Shown: piece by piece, positions 1 through 11,473 of the stretch
How positions within the stretch are numbered: the stretch's first letter is position 1
How the letters are laid out: each line of letters begins with the position of its first letter
Source of the DNA: Anodontia alba
Lineage: Eukaryota; Mollusca; Bivalvia; Lucinida; Lucinidae
Assembly (NCBI GenBank): GCA_964016985.1
Contig: OZ024830.1
Coordinates: 62,760,550 to 62,824,549 of the forward strand
DNA length: 64,000 bases
Direction of reading: 5' to 3'
Program-made: the position numbers and the translations under genes
The notes under the pieces: generated by a model
What the model was told of the DNA's origin: nothing
The model's database searches: none
What the model saw: only the letters and a program-made list of their open reading frames with translations

Positions 1-1116
1 AATTAAAGGGTCACCAGTTTCAATTTCCCTTTGAATAACAATCAAATGTGACCCGTCAGTTGGTAAAATTATTCTGCAGGCAGTAGTATTTGCAAGCCTA
101 TTTCAATAAGCTTAACATGCTAATAGTATGTTCAGCTACCAAAGTGTCAATGGCACGAACATTGTCAGCACAGAAGATTCTGAGAAAAATGGGAATTTCA
201 GAAAAAATGACTTTTTACCCCAAAATGATTTTCTTTCAGAATATCTGAAATTTTCTGTTTTTAGTCAAAACAATGATTTATCCCAAATTCGACTTTCTTA
301 GTGGTAAAAGACGCACAGATATGGCGAGAAAAAAAAGGTCAACCCTTTAAGGGGCTAAAATTACCTCAATGATTCCCCATAGACAGTTATTAATCTAAAG
401 AGAGTACCTGTAGGAAAATTGGAGTTTCTTGATTGAAATTAAAGCTTTCTCTATGATTTAGTCACAGTTTGAAGTCGATATTACTTATCGTGTTCAAATG
501 TCATTTTTCCATTATTGGGTAAAAATTTGCATTTTCTTAAGAATTTTAAAATGAAAATTTATATTTCAAAATTTGTTGTTGGAAACACTAATTTTCGGGT
601 TCCACTTAAAGAAACAATCAATGATATTTCAATATCTTCTGTGGTTTTGCCCATAGACTCGGTCAGAGTTTGCATATATGGACAATAATTATTGTAATTA
701 AGTAACAGGTGTCAGCAAACAGTAAACATGTCTCTTCAAGCACACCCCAGCCACCATGACTTGAGAAACAACAGCTGCAGACTTCAGATAGATGCTTACA
801 TACAGGAAGTAGACATCCCTCGCCTCTGCATGGCAACAGAGGACACATACAAGACATATTACAAACTGCCATACATAGCTCCAAATAAGCTGAATTATCT
901 ACATAACATTTTATCTTATTTCTCCCGAAAACATGTTGTGGGTACTCATTAGTATTGCCTCTAATGAGTTGCTTCTAATGAGTTCACACAATATATGTTT
1001 GAAAACATATGTTGTGGATACTTATTAGAAGTGCATTGCTAAGGTTTTAATGGAGAAACAGGAAAAATATCAGTATCTTTTCGGTGAAAAAATGTCAAGG
1101 CCCTCACCCGCTCCAC
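1..1116. other. AT-rich non-coding sequence
   Basis: I see no supported gene, RNA or mobile element here. The short open frames do not resemble known proteins. Upstream exons of the DHX37-like gene were looked for and not found. Confidence 0.55.
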
Positions 1117-1118
1117 AT

Positions 1119-1316
1119 TGTTAGACAAGCAGTTACTCTTAGAGGATTGCTTACTCTTTAGAGGACTGGTTATGCTTAGAAGTCTTTGTACTCTTAGAGG
1201 ACTAGTTACTCATAGAGGACTGGTTACTCTTAGAGGTCTGGTTACTCTTAAAGGACTGCTTAGTCTTAGAGGACTGGTTATGCCTAGAGGACTAGATACT
1301 CTTAGAGGTCTGGTTA
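1119..1316. repeat. 18-bp minisatellite, block 1
   Basis: About eleven degenerate copies of a unit close to TTACTCTTAGAGGACTGG run head to tail. The unit is a multiple of three, so it opens a long frame rich in LRGLVT repeats that is not a gene. The array stops at the truncated left edge of element E1. Sister blocks lie at 2332-2457, 3900-4080 and, very short, 26405-26447. Confidence 0.85.
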
Positions 1317-2331
1317 TATTGATCACTTTTTGTCCGTCGTCCCTCCATGCCTCTGTCTGTTAACATTTCTAAATGACTTCTCCTCTGAAGCTCTGAGCCA
1401 GTTATGCTCAAATTTCATATGGAGCCTCCTTAGGTTTGGGGAACGAAAGATTGCTAAAATGGTTGCAGTCTGTTGACAAAGATGACAGCCATGCCCATAT
1501 ATGGTAAAAACCTTTAAAAATCTTCTCCAGAACTGAGGATGCCTTGGGGCTAAATCTTTGCAGAAATCATTGGGGACAGGAGGTCTACCAAAGTTGCTAA
1601 AATAATGGTCGTACATTGATGGTTGATTTTTTCACAGCGAGGTCGTTTGCTTCCCTATGCATTTGTATGGACCCATACAGTTGTATGGGGAAAAATGTTG
1701 AGAATTTCAAACAACTTCTCCTCTGAAGCCTCTGGGCCAATATTGCTAAAATTTCAAGTGGAGCCTCCTTGGGGCAGGGGAACGAAAGATTGCTAAAATA
1801 GTCACGGTTCATTTACCAAGATGGCCACTATGCCATATATGGTAAAAAAAACCTTTAAAAATCTTCTCCAGAACTAAATAGGACCTGGGGCCTAATCTTT
1901 GCACAAATCAATGGGGACAGGAGGTCTGCCAAAATTGCTAAAATGATGGTCCTACTTTGACGTTTGACCTTTTTATGGCAAGGTCAAATTTGCTTCCCCA
2001 TGCATTTGCATGGGCCATATACATTTATATGGGAAACATGTTGAGAATTCATATTTTGGACATCTCCTCTAACAACTATGATCCAATTGAGTTGAAACTT
2101 GATGAAAAGAATCGGGGTCTAGTAGCTAAAACTGAGCCAATAGAAAATCCAAGATGGCCGCCACAGCCACCATCTTGAAAAATCAATTTTTGACATCTCT
2201 TACCAAACCTTTGGTCAATTAAAGTGGAAACTTGCTCTGTAGCAATAGGACAACTTCTGGATCTAAATGAGCTAAAATTGTGTCGATCGGCAATCCAAGA
2301 TGGCCGCCACAGCCACCATCTTACAGTACTG
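1317..2331 (+). mobile_element. E1: truncated Helentron-like element, SF1 core
   Basis: The left palindrome is missing. The sequence begins inside the conserved 5' domain at the TGATCACTTTTTGTCCGTCG stretch, where the minisatellite abuts it. About 2.3 monomers of the 343-bp SF1 core follow (markers: ACTTCTCCTCTGAAGC, then GATTGCTAAAATGG, then CCATATATGGTAAAA). A different, partial core with AAGATGGCCGCCA motifs fills 2080-2331. There is no 3' hairpin end. SF1 also fills E2, E6 and E11. Confidence 0.7.
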
Positions 2332-2457
2332 GTTACCCTCAGAGGTCTGGTTACTCTTAGAGGACTGTTTACTCCTAGATGTCTGGTTACTCTCAGAGGA
2401 CTGTTTACTCTTAGATGTCTGGTTACTCTTAAAGGACTGGTTACACTTAGAAAGCCA
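2332..2457. repeat. 18-bp minisatellite, block 2
   Basis: About seven copies of the TTACTCTTAGAGGACTGG unit, with a GATGTCTGG variant. A SINE interrupts the array at 2458 and the array resumes at 3900, so blocks 2 and 3 were once one array. Confidence 0.8.
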
Positions 2458-2581
2458 GCCTCAGTGGCTCAGTTGGATGCGCAGTCGGACTGGAGACCAG
2501 GAGGTCACGGGTTGAACCCCCGCCGAGGTCGGCAATATTCTTTCGTGGAGATTGAGTGAAATATTTTCCATGGTCATTCTC
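2458..2581 (+). mobile_element. tRNA-derived SINE, 5' part (interrupted)
   Basis: The tRNA-like head has an A box (GTGGCTCAGTTGG) and a B box (GGGTTGAACCC), closed by GCCGAGGTCGGC. It matches the start of the intact SINE at 52628-52920. The copy is cut at ATTCTC (2576-2581) by a LINE fragment and continues at 3714. Confidence 0.85.
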
Positions 2582-3713
2582 ACGAGAGTTGCACTCTGGG
2601 GTCCCCTGGGAGGACCTCTATGCTGATGACCTTGTTATCATTGCTGAATCGCTTGAGGAATGTGTCGGGAGGATCTTGACTTGGAAAGAAGCAATGGAGA
2701 AGAAAGGACAGAGAGTAAATGCAGGAAAGACAAAGGTCATGATCTGCGATACGGGACTGGACCTCCTGCAGAGTACAGGCAAGTTTCCATGCGCCATCTG
2801 TCACACTGGAGTGGGCAGCAACAGCATCTTCTGCAGTGGCTGCAAGCACAGGGTGCACAAGAAATTTCACATTGATCCTACTGTTGAAATGTGATTGTTA
2901 GTTTGCTCAAGCGCTTGACAAAAGACCCTGACTACAGATGTACATGGTGCCAGGGAACTGCACACCCCCTTTTTTGTAAGCAAATTGGTTACATATCTTG
3001 GGGGACAGACCACAGAAGGAAGTCCAGGTCGGACCTGACAAGCTGGAGGTGGTAGCTTCCTTTTCCTACCTAGGAGACATGCACTTAGCAGCAGGTGGCT
3101 GTGAACTTTCAACCACAACATGTGTGAAAACTGCCAGGAAGAAGTTCAAGGATCTGCTACTGGTTCTCTCTTCACGTCACCTCTCTTTCAAAACACGTGG
3201 CCATGTGTACAGCTCTTGTGTGCGGAGGGCAATGCTCAGTGCCAGCGAGACTTGGCCATTGACAAAGCCAAACCTCCAGCGTCTGCAGCGAAATGACAGG
3301 GCAATGATCAGACAGATCTGCAATGTCAGGCCGCAAGGCATTGTCACCACCAGGTCCAATGAGCTTCTTGTGCAGCTTGGCATTGAGGATCTGGACCTCA
3401 CTCGGAAGGAGAGAAGACTCTGATGGTATGGACATGTGGAACACTCCAATGATGCAGTCAAGACAGCCTTTGACATACAGGTTGATGGAAAGCGTGGGCC
3501 TGGGAGGCCCAAGATGACATGGAAGCAGCTGACAGAGAGGGATTGCAGGGAGTGTAAGCTCTCGGCTATCAACCCTCAAGATAGACATACCTGGAGATCT
3601 GGTGTGAGATCTGCCATGCATGCAGCAAGCCAGCTATCTGGAAGGGGGCCCACTGATGTGGATGTTGCCTCCATACCTGCACGTTAATCAAAAATCCATT
3701 ATATATATGATAT
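2582..3713 (+). pseudogene. 3' fragment of RTE-like LINE inserted in the SINE (LINE-B)
   Basis: This 5'-truncated copy starts within the reverse transcriptase palm domain: the catalytic YADD box is read at about 2620, followed by LVIIAESLEEC. It continues into the start of a Cys/His finger (CxxC, then CxGCKHRVHKK). At 2862-2910 the finger is overwritten by a foreign block. A further insertion of about 30 bp lies at 2970-3003. The C-terminal domain (3004-3687) is open except for an in-frame TGA at 3421-3423, where the sister copy at 41218 reads Arg. The DNA ends in an AT microsatellite tail. ATTCTC occurs on both sides (2576-2581 and 3714-3719), as expected of a target duplication. It is a dead copy. 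Confidence 0.85.
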
Positions 3714-3899
3714 ATTCTCCCCCTTCCGCTGATTCAAGAAGGGCAGTTGTCAGTTTCTGGCAAAAGAATGTGCTCAATACTGGTTAACCGCTTAGAGGAG
3801 TAAGCCTGCCCAGTAAACATGTGGTTAGGTAAACTGACCGCACTCAACATGACCCCATTGGGTTGACTGGGCCATAAAACCTCAACACAAACAAACAAA
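3714..3899 (+). mobile_element. tRNA-derived SINE, 3' part
   Basis: It resumes the SINE exactly after the LINE fragment, with the body (AGAAGGGCAGTTGTCAG, then GTGGTTAGGTAAACTGACCG) and the tail CAACACAAACAAACAAA. The SINE itself sits inside the 18-bp minisatellite. Confidence 0.85.
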
Positions 3900-4080
3900 T
3901 ACTCATAGAAAACTGGCTACTCTTAGAGGACTGGTTACTCTTAGAGGACTGGCTACTCCTAGATGTCTAGTTACTCTTAGAGAACTGGTTACTCTTAGAT
4001 GTGTGGTTACTCTTAGAGGACTGATTACTCCTGGAGATCTGGTTACTCTTAGAGGTCAGGTTACTCTTAGATGTCTGGTT
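3900..4080. repeat. 18-bp minisatellite, block 3
   Basis: About ten units, the continuation of block 2 beyond the SINE. The last unit runs directly into the left end of element E2 (GGTT then AGCTCACC). Confidence 0.8.
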
Positions 4081-4881
4081 AGCTCACCTGAGGTATGCTC
4101 AGGATGAGCTATTGTGATCACTTTTCGTCCGTCCATCCTTTAACATTTTCAAACGACTTCTCCTCTGAAGCCGCTGAGCCAATTTTGCTCAAATTTCATA
4201 TAGAGCCTCCTTAGGGAGGGGGAACAAAAGATTGCTAAAATGGTCATGGTCCGTTGACCAAGATGGCCGCCATGCCCATATATGGTAAAAACCTTTAAAA
4301 ATCTTCTTCTCCAGAATCGAGGATGCCTTGGGGCTGAATCTTTGCATGAATCATTGGGGATGGGAGGTCTACCAAAGTTGCAAAAAGAATTGTCGTACTT
4401 TGACGTTTGACCTTTTTACAGCAAGGTCAAGTTCGCTTCCCTATGCATTTGTATGAGCTCCATACATTTGAATGGGAAAATTGTTGAGAATTTCAAACGA
4501 CTTCTCCTCTGAGACCTCTGAGCCAATTTTGCTCAAATTTCATATGGAGCCACCTTAGGGTGGGGTAACAAAAGATTGCTAAAATTTTCGCAGTCCATTG
4601 ACCAAGATAGCCGTCATGCCCATATATTGTAAAAACCTTTAAAAATCTTCTTCTCCAGAACTGAGAATGCCTTGGGGTGAATCTTTGCACAAGTCATCGG
4701 GGACGAGAGGTCCAAAGTTACTAAAAAAATTGACGTACGTTGACATTTGACCTTTTTACGGCAAGGTCAAGTTTGCTTCCCTATGCATTTGTATGAGCCC
4801 CATAGCATTTGTATGGGATAATTGTTTAGAATTTCAGACGACTTCTCCTCTGGAGCCACTGAGCCAAATTTGCTCAAATTT
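4081..4881 (+). mobile_element. E2: Helentron-like element, SF1 core, truncated by E3
   Basis: It opens with the conserved left end (AGCTCACCTGAG, then GCTCAGGATGAGC, then GTGATCAC and a CGTCCGTC run). SF1 monomers start at about 4152, 4493 and 4836, giving a period of about 342 bp. The third is cut at GCTCAAATTT by the start of E3. No right end is seen. Confidence 0.8.
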
Positions 4882-6934
4882 TTAGCTCACCTGATTCGTG
4901 CTCAGGTGAGCTATTGTGGTCAGCCAATGTCCATCGTGCGTCGTCCGTTGTGCATTGTGCGGCGTCAACAATTGTTTTAAAAGCCTACTCCTCCTACGCC
5001 CTTGGACCAATTTACTCGATACTTGGTAGGAAGCATCGGGGTGACTTGTAGATCAAAACTAGCTAAAATCATTCCGATCGGAAATCCAAGGTGGCCACCA
5101 TCTTGAAAATCTATTTTTTGCTTCTTCTCCTGAACAGAAAGACCAATTGACTTCAGACTTGCTTGGAAAGATCAGGGTGACTTGTAGATCAAAATTAGCT
5201 AAAATCGTGCTGATTGTAAATCCAGGATGGCTGCCATGGCAGCAATCTTGAAAATCTATTTTTCGCTTCTACTCCTAAACCCAAAAGCCAATTGACTCCA
5301 AACTTGGTAGAAAGCATTGGGGTGACTTATAGATCAAAAATAGCTAAAATTGTGCCGATCGGAAATCCAAGATGGCCGCCATGACAGCCATCTTGAAAAT
5401 CTATTTTTTGCTTCTTCTCCTGAACAGAAAGGCCAGTTGACTCCAAACTTGCTGGGAAGCATCGGGATGACTTGTAGATAAAAAAATAGCTGAAATCTTG
5501 CATAGCTGCCATGACTTCTTCTTCTGAACCGAAAGGCCTGTTGACTCGAAACTTGGTAGGAAGCATTGGGGTGACTTGTAGATCAAAAATAGCTAAAATT
5601 GTGCCGATCGTAAATCCAGGATGGCCGCCATGGCAGCCATCTTGAAAATCTATTTTTTTCTTCTTCTCCTTAACCCAAAAGTCAATTGACTTGAAACTTA
5701 GTAGGAAGCATCAGGGTGACTTGTAGATCAAAAGTAGCTAAAATTACGATCGGAAATCCAAGATGGCCGCCATCTTGAAAATGTATTTTTCGCTTCTTCT
5801 CCTGCACTGATAGGACATTTGACTGGAAACTTAGTAGGAGGCATTGGGGGTGACTTTTAGATCAAAAATAGCTAAAATCATGCCGATTGTAAATCCAAGA
5901 TGGCCGCCAAGGTGGCCATGTTGAAAATCTATTTTTCACTTCTTCTCCTAAACCCAAATGCCAATTGACTCGAAACTTGGTAGGAAGCATCGGGGTCACT
6001 TATAGATCAAAAATAGCTAAAATTATTCCGATCGGAAATCCAAGATGGCTGCCATGGCCGCCATCTTAAAAATCTATTTTACACTTCATTTCCTGAGCCG
6101 AAAGGTGACCATCTTGAAAATCTTTTTTTCGCTTCTTCTCCTAATCCCAAAAGCCAGTTGACTTGAAACTTGATAGGAATCATCAGGGTGACTTATAGAT
6201 CAAAAATGGCTATAGTCATTCTGATTGGAAATCCAAGATGGCCACCATGATGGCCATCTTGAAATTCTATTTTTCACTTCTTCTCCTGAACCGAAAGGCT
6301 TATTGACTTTAAAGTAGGTAGGAAGCATCAGGGTGACCTTCAGATCAAAAATACCTAAAATCGTCCTTATCAGAAATCCAAGATGGCCGCCATGACAGCC
6401 CTCTTGAAAATCTATTTTTCGCTTCTTCTCCTGAACTGAAAGGCCATTTGACTCGAAACTTGGTAGGATGCATTGGGGTGACTTGTAGATCTAAAATAGC
6501 TTAAATTGTTGGATAGGAAATCCAAGATGGCCACCATGGCTGCCATCTTGGAACTCTTTTTTCGCTTATTTTCCTGAACCAAATTGGTAGGAAGCATCGG
6601 GGTGACTTGTAGATATAAAAATAGCTAAAATTGTTCCAATCGGAAATCCAAGATGGTGGCCATCTTGAAAATCTATTTTTCCCTTCTTCTTCTGAACTGA
6701 ACAGCCAGTTGACTCGAAACTTGGTGGGAAGCATTTGGGTGACTTGTAGATAAAAAATAGCTCAAATCGTTGCAATAGGAAATCCCAAATTGCAGCCATG
6801 GCTTCCATCTTGGAAATCTGTTTTGAACTTTTTCTCCTGAACCGAAAGGGCAATTGACTCAAAGTTCGTTGGAAGTATCGAGGTGACTTGTAGATCAACA
6901 TATATCATCATATATATCATAATCGGATTTTTGA

Positions 6935-9900
6935 TTAACGTGCAGGTACAGGGGCAACATCCACATCAGTGGGCCGCCTTCCAGATAGCTGGCTTGCTGC
7001 ATGCATGGCAGATCTCACACCAGATCTCCAGGTACATCTATCATGAGGGTTGATAGCCGAGAGCTTCCACTCTCTGCAATCCCTCTCTGTCAGCTGCTTC
7101 CATGTCATTTTGGGCCTCCCAGGCCCACGCTTTCCATCAACCTGTATGTTAGAGGCTGTCTTGATTGCACCACTGGAGAGTTCCACATGTCCATGCCATC
7201 GAAGTCTCCTTCAGAATGAGGTCCAGATCCTCAATGCCAAGCCGCACAAGTAGATCATTGGACCTGGTGGTGACAATGTCTTGCGGCCTGATATTGCAGA
7301 TCTGTCTGATCATTGCCCTGTCATTTCGCTGCAGACGCTGGAGGTTCGGCTTTGTCAATGGCCAAGTCTCGCTGGCATGGAGCATTACGCTCCGCACACA
7401 AGAGCTGTACACATGGCCACGTGTTTTGAAAGAGAGGTGGCGTGAAGAGAGGACTGGTAGCAGATCCTTGAACTTCTTCCAGGGGGTTTTCACATGTGTT
7501 GTGGTTGAAAGTTCACAGCCACCTGCTGCTGAGAGCATGTCTCCTAGGTAGCAAAAGGAAGCTACCACCTCCAGCTTGTCTGGACTTCCTTCTGTGGTCT
7601 GCCATCCAAGGGGCATGCAGTTCCCTGGCACTGTGTACATCTATAGTCAGGGTCCTTTTTCAAGCGCTTGAGCCCACTGCATTTCTTGTGCACCCAGTGC
7701 TTGCAGCCATTGCAGAAGATGCTGTTGCTGCCCACTCCAGTGCGACAGACAGCGCATGGAAACTCGCTTGAACTCTGCAGGAGGTCCAGTCCCATACCGC
7801 AGATCATGAGCTTTGTCTTTCCTGCATTTACTCTCAGTCCTTTCTTCTCCATTGCTTTTTTCCAAGTCAAGAGCCTCCTGACACATTCCTCAAGTGATTC
7901 AGCGATGATAACAAGGTCATCGGCATAGAGGTCCTCCCAGGGGACCCCAGAGTGGAACTCTTCTGATAAGGCTTCAAGCACAATGATGAAGAGCAGTGGG
8001 CTGAGTACTGATCCTTGGTGAACACCAACCTTCACTTCAAACTCTTCAGTGTACCCCTCACCAACAAGGACACGGCTCCGTGCATTTGCATACATCCCCT
8101 GCACCAGTCGCACAATCCACTCCTCCACACCAAGTTTTCTCAGCGCCCGCCAGATGACCTTCTGAGGCACTGGATCAGAGGCCTTCTCCAGGTCTACGAA
8201 AGCCATGTAGTCTCTTATTGGCAGCTAGATACTTCTCTTGCAGCTGCCTGACAACAAAGATTGCGTCTGTAGTGCCTCTGCCTGGGACGAAGCCAAACTG
8301 GGAATCGTCGATTGACACCAACTGTCTGATGAGGCCGTCCACAATCCTCTCCAGGATTTTCATAACCTGCTCTGTCAGCTTGAAACCGCGGTACCGGTAG
8401 TTGCCCCTTTCCAATGCGTCCCATTTTCCCTTGTAGAGGTAGACAATGAAACTCTGCTCCCAGTCAGAGGGTACCTTGTCATCACGAATGATTGCAACTG
8501 CAAGGTCACGGATCATGGAGGGGCCCATGTCACCGGCCGCTCTTATCATCTCCACCACTGTGCCTGATGGGCCCGGTGCTTTGCCTGCCTTCATCTGCGA
8601 GATAGCCTTTTTAACCATATCAATGGTGATTGGGATGGGCGGGCCTTCCACTGGTGAATGATATGACAGGTGGTCTGGGTCCCAGTCAAACTCAACATTG
8701 AGAAGCCTTTGGTAGTGCTCCAGCCAGGCCTTCTGCTTTGAGTCTTCGCTCACTGACATCTCTCCTGCATCATTCTTCACAGGTTTGTCACCAACAACAT
8801 CAGTGTTCTCTCTTCTAAACTGGTTAGCAAGGCGGTAGACTTCTGAAGACTTGGGCTCGTAGACCTTCTTGTCGGCTTCTTGACGAGCATGGTGCACTGA
8901 ATGTCTGGCATTTCGTTTGGCTGCATCGTATGATGCCCTAGTTCCTTTATCAGCCTTCCAGGCCTTGAAAGCTGTCCGCTTGGCAGCAATGGCCTTTTCC
9001 ACGTGTTTGTTCCACCACCAGGTTTCACGATGCCAACGGTGTGGCCGAGTTGTGCCACATACCTCCTCAGTTGTCTTGAGCAGTCCAGTCTTGATGTTGT
9101 TCCAGATATCCTCAGTGGCCCCATCAGCTACAGCTGCAGATGTGCTCACATGCAAGTTGAAGACCTCCTGCAAATGATTGCTTGTCTGAGGGTCTTTAAG
9201 CTTCCAAACTTTGAGGCGAGGGGTGAACTTGCACTTGGATTTTGGAGGCACATCAATCCTCATGTCACATACAAGAAGCTGATGTTGCAGAGCTACTTCC
9301 TCACCAGGGATCACTTTTACATCTGTGACAAGTTTGCGCATGGTCCTACGGAAAAGGATGAAGTCTATCTGTGTGGCAATGTTTCCAGACTTGTATGTGA
9401 TGAGATGGCTGTCATGTTTCTTGAAACATGTGTTCCCAAGAAGCAGGTCAAATGCTAGGGCGTACTCTAGGATTCTCTCACCTTCAACATCTGGTTCCGG
9501 CCTGCCATACCCCATCCCACCATGCACTTGCCTGCATGGCCAACATGGCCATTCCAATCTCCACATGGGATCAGAAATTCTGATGCTGGGATCCTGGCAG
9601 TCACAGCACGCAGCTGATCAAAGAACAGGTCCTTAACCTCATCACTTAGACCATTCTGTGGGGCATACACAGACAAAAATGTAACCACACGCTGGCCGAC
9701 TATGAGTTTCACTAAAATAATTCTGTCGGAGACTCTCTGAACCTCAAAAACTTTCTCTATCCACTCTTCTGCCACAAACACTCCTACACCAGCAGTGCCT
9801 TTGTCATTTCCTGACCAGTAGAGCTTGTACCTGGTGTCCTTGCCCTTGATTGTGCGGTAGCTGCCACCACGGTATCTGGTCTCCTGTATGCAGCAGACAT

Positions 9901-10081
9901 CCACTTTCCTGCGGGATAGTGTTTCCACTACCTTGCAAACTCTTCCTCTCAGGGTGTTCACATTGAGTGTTCCCACCCTGAATTTCCTCAGGTGCTTTGA
10001 CTCGCCACAATGGCCTGACCCTGCCTCCCACACCTGACAGGAGGCCGCAGTAGACATTACCAACAGAATGTCTGTTGGCAC
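6935..10081 (-). pseudogene. LINE-A endonuclease-reverse transcriptase, frameshifted
   Basis: The product would nick the target and copy the element RNA. The first piece (10081-9467) is an endonuclease/exonuclease/phosphatase domain, with NVNTLRGRV, CIQETRYRGG and CGDWNGHVG. The second (9566-8175) finishes that domain (TQIDFILFRR) and enters the reverse transcriptase, with MKAGKAPGPSG, LYKGKWDALERGNYRGF-like text and QFGFVPGRGTTDAI. The third (8206-7562) has AFVDLEKA, HQGSVLSPLLF and the catalytic YADD, then a Cys/His finger ending WVHKKCSGL and CTQCQG. The fourth (7640-7149) and fifth (7186-6935) form the C-terminal domain with GRPKMTWKQL. The frame alternates 1,2,1,2,1, so there are four frameshifts. 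The copy is inactive but fairly young. Confidence 0.85.
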
Positions 10082-10156
10082 CGCCTAACTCTGAACCTAT
10101 TTAATTCTTGCCATGTAAAATTTTTGGAACGATTGTTTTTTACGGGATCGCCTGTC

Positions 10157-10237
10157 CTAGCTGACATCCCAACTCAGTTCTTTTACGGCATCTGAGTATG
10201 CGCGCCGTTCCCGCACTCGGGCAGTGTGCTTTGCCAT
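10157..10237 (-). other. Short upstream ORF in the LINE-A leader
   Basis: A 26-codon frame starts at 10237 and stops at 10157, ahead of the main LINE frame. It is basic at the N-terminus (MAKHTARVRERRAY) and ends WDVS. It could be an upstream ORF, or the original N-terminus of the long frame cut off by a mutation. With one copy in the window neither can be chosen. Confidence 0.35.
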
Positions 10238-10810
10238 TGTCCTTATAAAGAAAGGATCTTCCGCCAAACCACAATAGCTAGAACACCAAGCCATCAGTCT
10301 GTAGATGATTGCTGCCTAGCTCTGCCACCCAGGTTGTGGCAGCCTCATTACCTGAAGGTGGGGAGGCAACTGTGATAGAGGACAGCCTCACATTCCCACA
10401 CTCATGTTGAGTGTCACAGCTGGATGCAGTTTTAAGTCATACCCAGGACAAATAGTAGCTAAAATCATCTCTGATTGGAAATCTAAGATGGCTGCCATCT
10501 TGTTTATGTTTATTATATTTCCCTGCCACTGAGCTGTTTACATGTATAAAATCATGATTCTTCAGAAACCACTTAGCCATTTGCCACCAAATTTCACATT
10601 GATCCTACTGTTGAAATGTGATTGAGAGTTTGTTCAAATGATCACGCTCCATTGACTGTCATGCCATATATATATTCTTCTTCAAAATTAAGAACTGCTT
10701 AAATGATGATCTTTTCATTAGTTGCAATGACAGGATTGGAAAAATGTTGCATACCATCTGCATATCTGCAGTGGCTATGTCACTCAGGTGAGCGACCCGT
10801 GGGCCTCTTG

Positions 10811-11000
10811 TCAACTTTTTTCTCTTTTTCAACTTAATTTCTTCCAGGTCTGATTAGTATTGGAATAGATACCTTGCGGGCGCAACTCCTCCTACAGTTA
10901 TTATACCCCGGCATACAAAGTAAGGGCTGGGCTGGAGGTCAGAATCTAGGACACCCCAATAAAGTAGTATTTTGCAGTTTGTTTATACAAACAACCACTT
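10811..11000. repeat. SF4 repeat fragment and start of satellite
   Basis: 10811-10910 holds one partial SF4 unit (TTTTTCAACTTAATTTCTTC, then GGTCTGATTAGTATTGGAAT, then GCGCAACTCCTCCTAC), also found at 20090-20235, 24241-24732 and 51400-52150. From about 10925 a satellite unit follows (ACCCCAATAAAGTAGTAT, then CAGTTTGTTTATACAAACAA), seen again at 11300 and after 17650. Confidence 0.6.
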
Positions 11001-11034
11001 ATTTTACCCATGGCTTATGAAGTAAGCTGAAGGG

Positions 11035-11120
11035 GTATATAGTTCTTGTCTGTTCCGTTAGTCTGTTCGTCTGTCCTTCTGTCTGTCCGTCCTTCGGTCT
11101 GTCCGTCCTTCGGTCTGTCC
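11035..11120. repeat. GTCC/GTCT-rich microsatellite
   Basis: A degenerate run of GTCTGTCCGTCCTTCG units. It resembles the CGTCCGTC runs inside the Helentron-like left ends, but no palindromic end lies next to it. Confidence 0.6.
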
Positions 11121-11284
11121 GGATGTGATTCCATCTGTTAACCCTTTCTATAACCAAAGTTTCCTTCAAAGTATTTTGATTACTTATAACTTTGCAGCCA
11201 CTGGTCAAAAACTTTTGTATGGGGGTACCTGGGAGGGTTCTCTTCCATTCTACATCTATGAACCCCTGGGTCATGCCCCAGGGC

Positions 11285-11473
11285 AGTGCTAGAGGTCAAA
11301 ATCTAGGACACCCCAATAAAGTAGTATATTGCAGTTTGTTTATACAAACAACCTCTTATTAAAGAAGGATGGGTATCAGACATGTTTATTACATCAACAT
11401 TCATTGTAATAAGGTCAAGGTCATTGTGATCTTATTTTCATGTTTCAGTGATTTTAACTTCATAATACATTAA
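11285..11473. repeat. Satellite unit left of the 6.1-kb element
   Basis: One unit of the roughly 178-bp satellite (AATAAAGTAGTATATTGCAG, then GATGGGTATCAGACATG, then AAGGTCATTGTG, then CAGTGATTTTAACTTCAT). The same satellite continues right of 17620, so the 6.1-kb element lies within it. The last four bases (11470-11473) are TTAA. Confidence 0.75.

Larger units (their letters stand above)
6900..10447 (-). mobile_element. Near full-length RTE-like non-LTR retrotransposon (LINE-A)
   Basis: This copy of about 3.5 kb lies on the minus strand inside E3. In element order it has a 5' untranslated region of about 365 bp (10447-10082), one long coding region in five pieces (10081-6935), and a very short 3' end with an ATGATATATATGATGAT microsatellite tail. 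Apurinic-type endonuclease upstream of reverse transcriptase, a short 3' region and a microsatellite tail fit RTE-like LINEs. The clade is inferred. Fragments of the same family are at 2582-3713 and 40759-41510. Confidence 0.85.
4882..10810 (+). mobile_element. E3: Helentron-like element, SF2 core, carrying a LINE
   Basis: The left end is TTAGCTCACCTG with a facing CTCAGGTGAGC, then a CGTC-rich stretch and GGCGTCAACAATTG. About fourteen SF2 monomers of about 145 bp follow (GACTTGTAGATCAAAAATAGC, then GAAATCCAAGATGGCCGCC, then GCCATCTTGAAAATC). A minus-strand LINE occupies 6900-10447. The core resumes at about 10450 with TAGCTAAAATCATC, changes to another core, and ends in CACTCAGGTGAGCG, a GGCC-rich hairpin remnant and CTCTTG. 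Long open frames on the minus strand of the core come from the repeats, not from genes. Confidence 0.8.

Noticed and set aside
2458..2535. tRNA gene
   Set aside because: A and B boxes are present but the fold is degenerate and the sequence continues into a SINE body and tail; the same holds at 52628.
1118..2559. Long frames with LRGLVT repeats
   Set aside because: They are translations of an 18-bp minisatellite; no start context, no family, and the array is broken by a SINE.
5327..6901. Minus-strand frames full of KMAAMAAILDF and SFESTGLSVQ
   Set aside because: They follow from the SF2 monomer sequence and recur in every element with this core; overlapping frames carry the same words.
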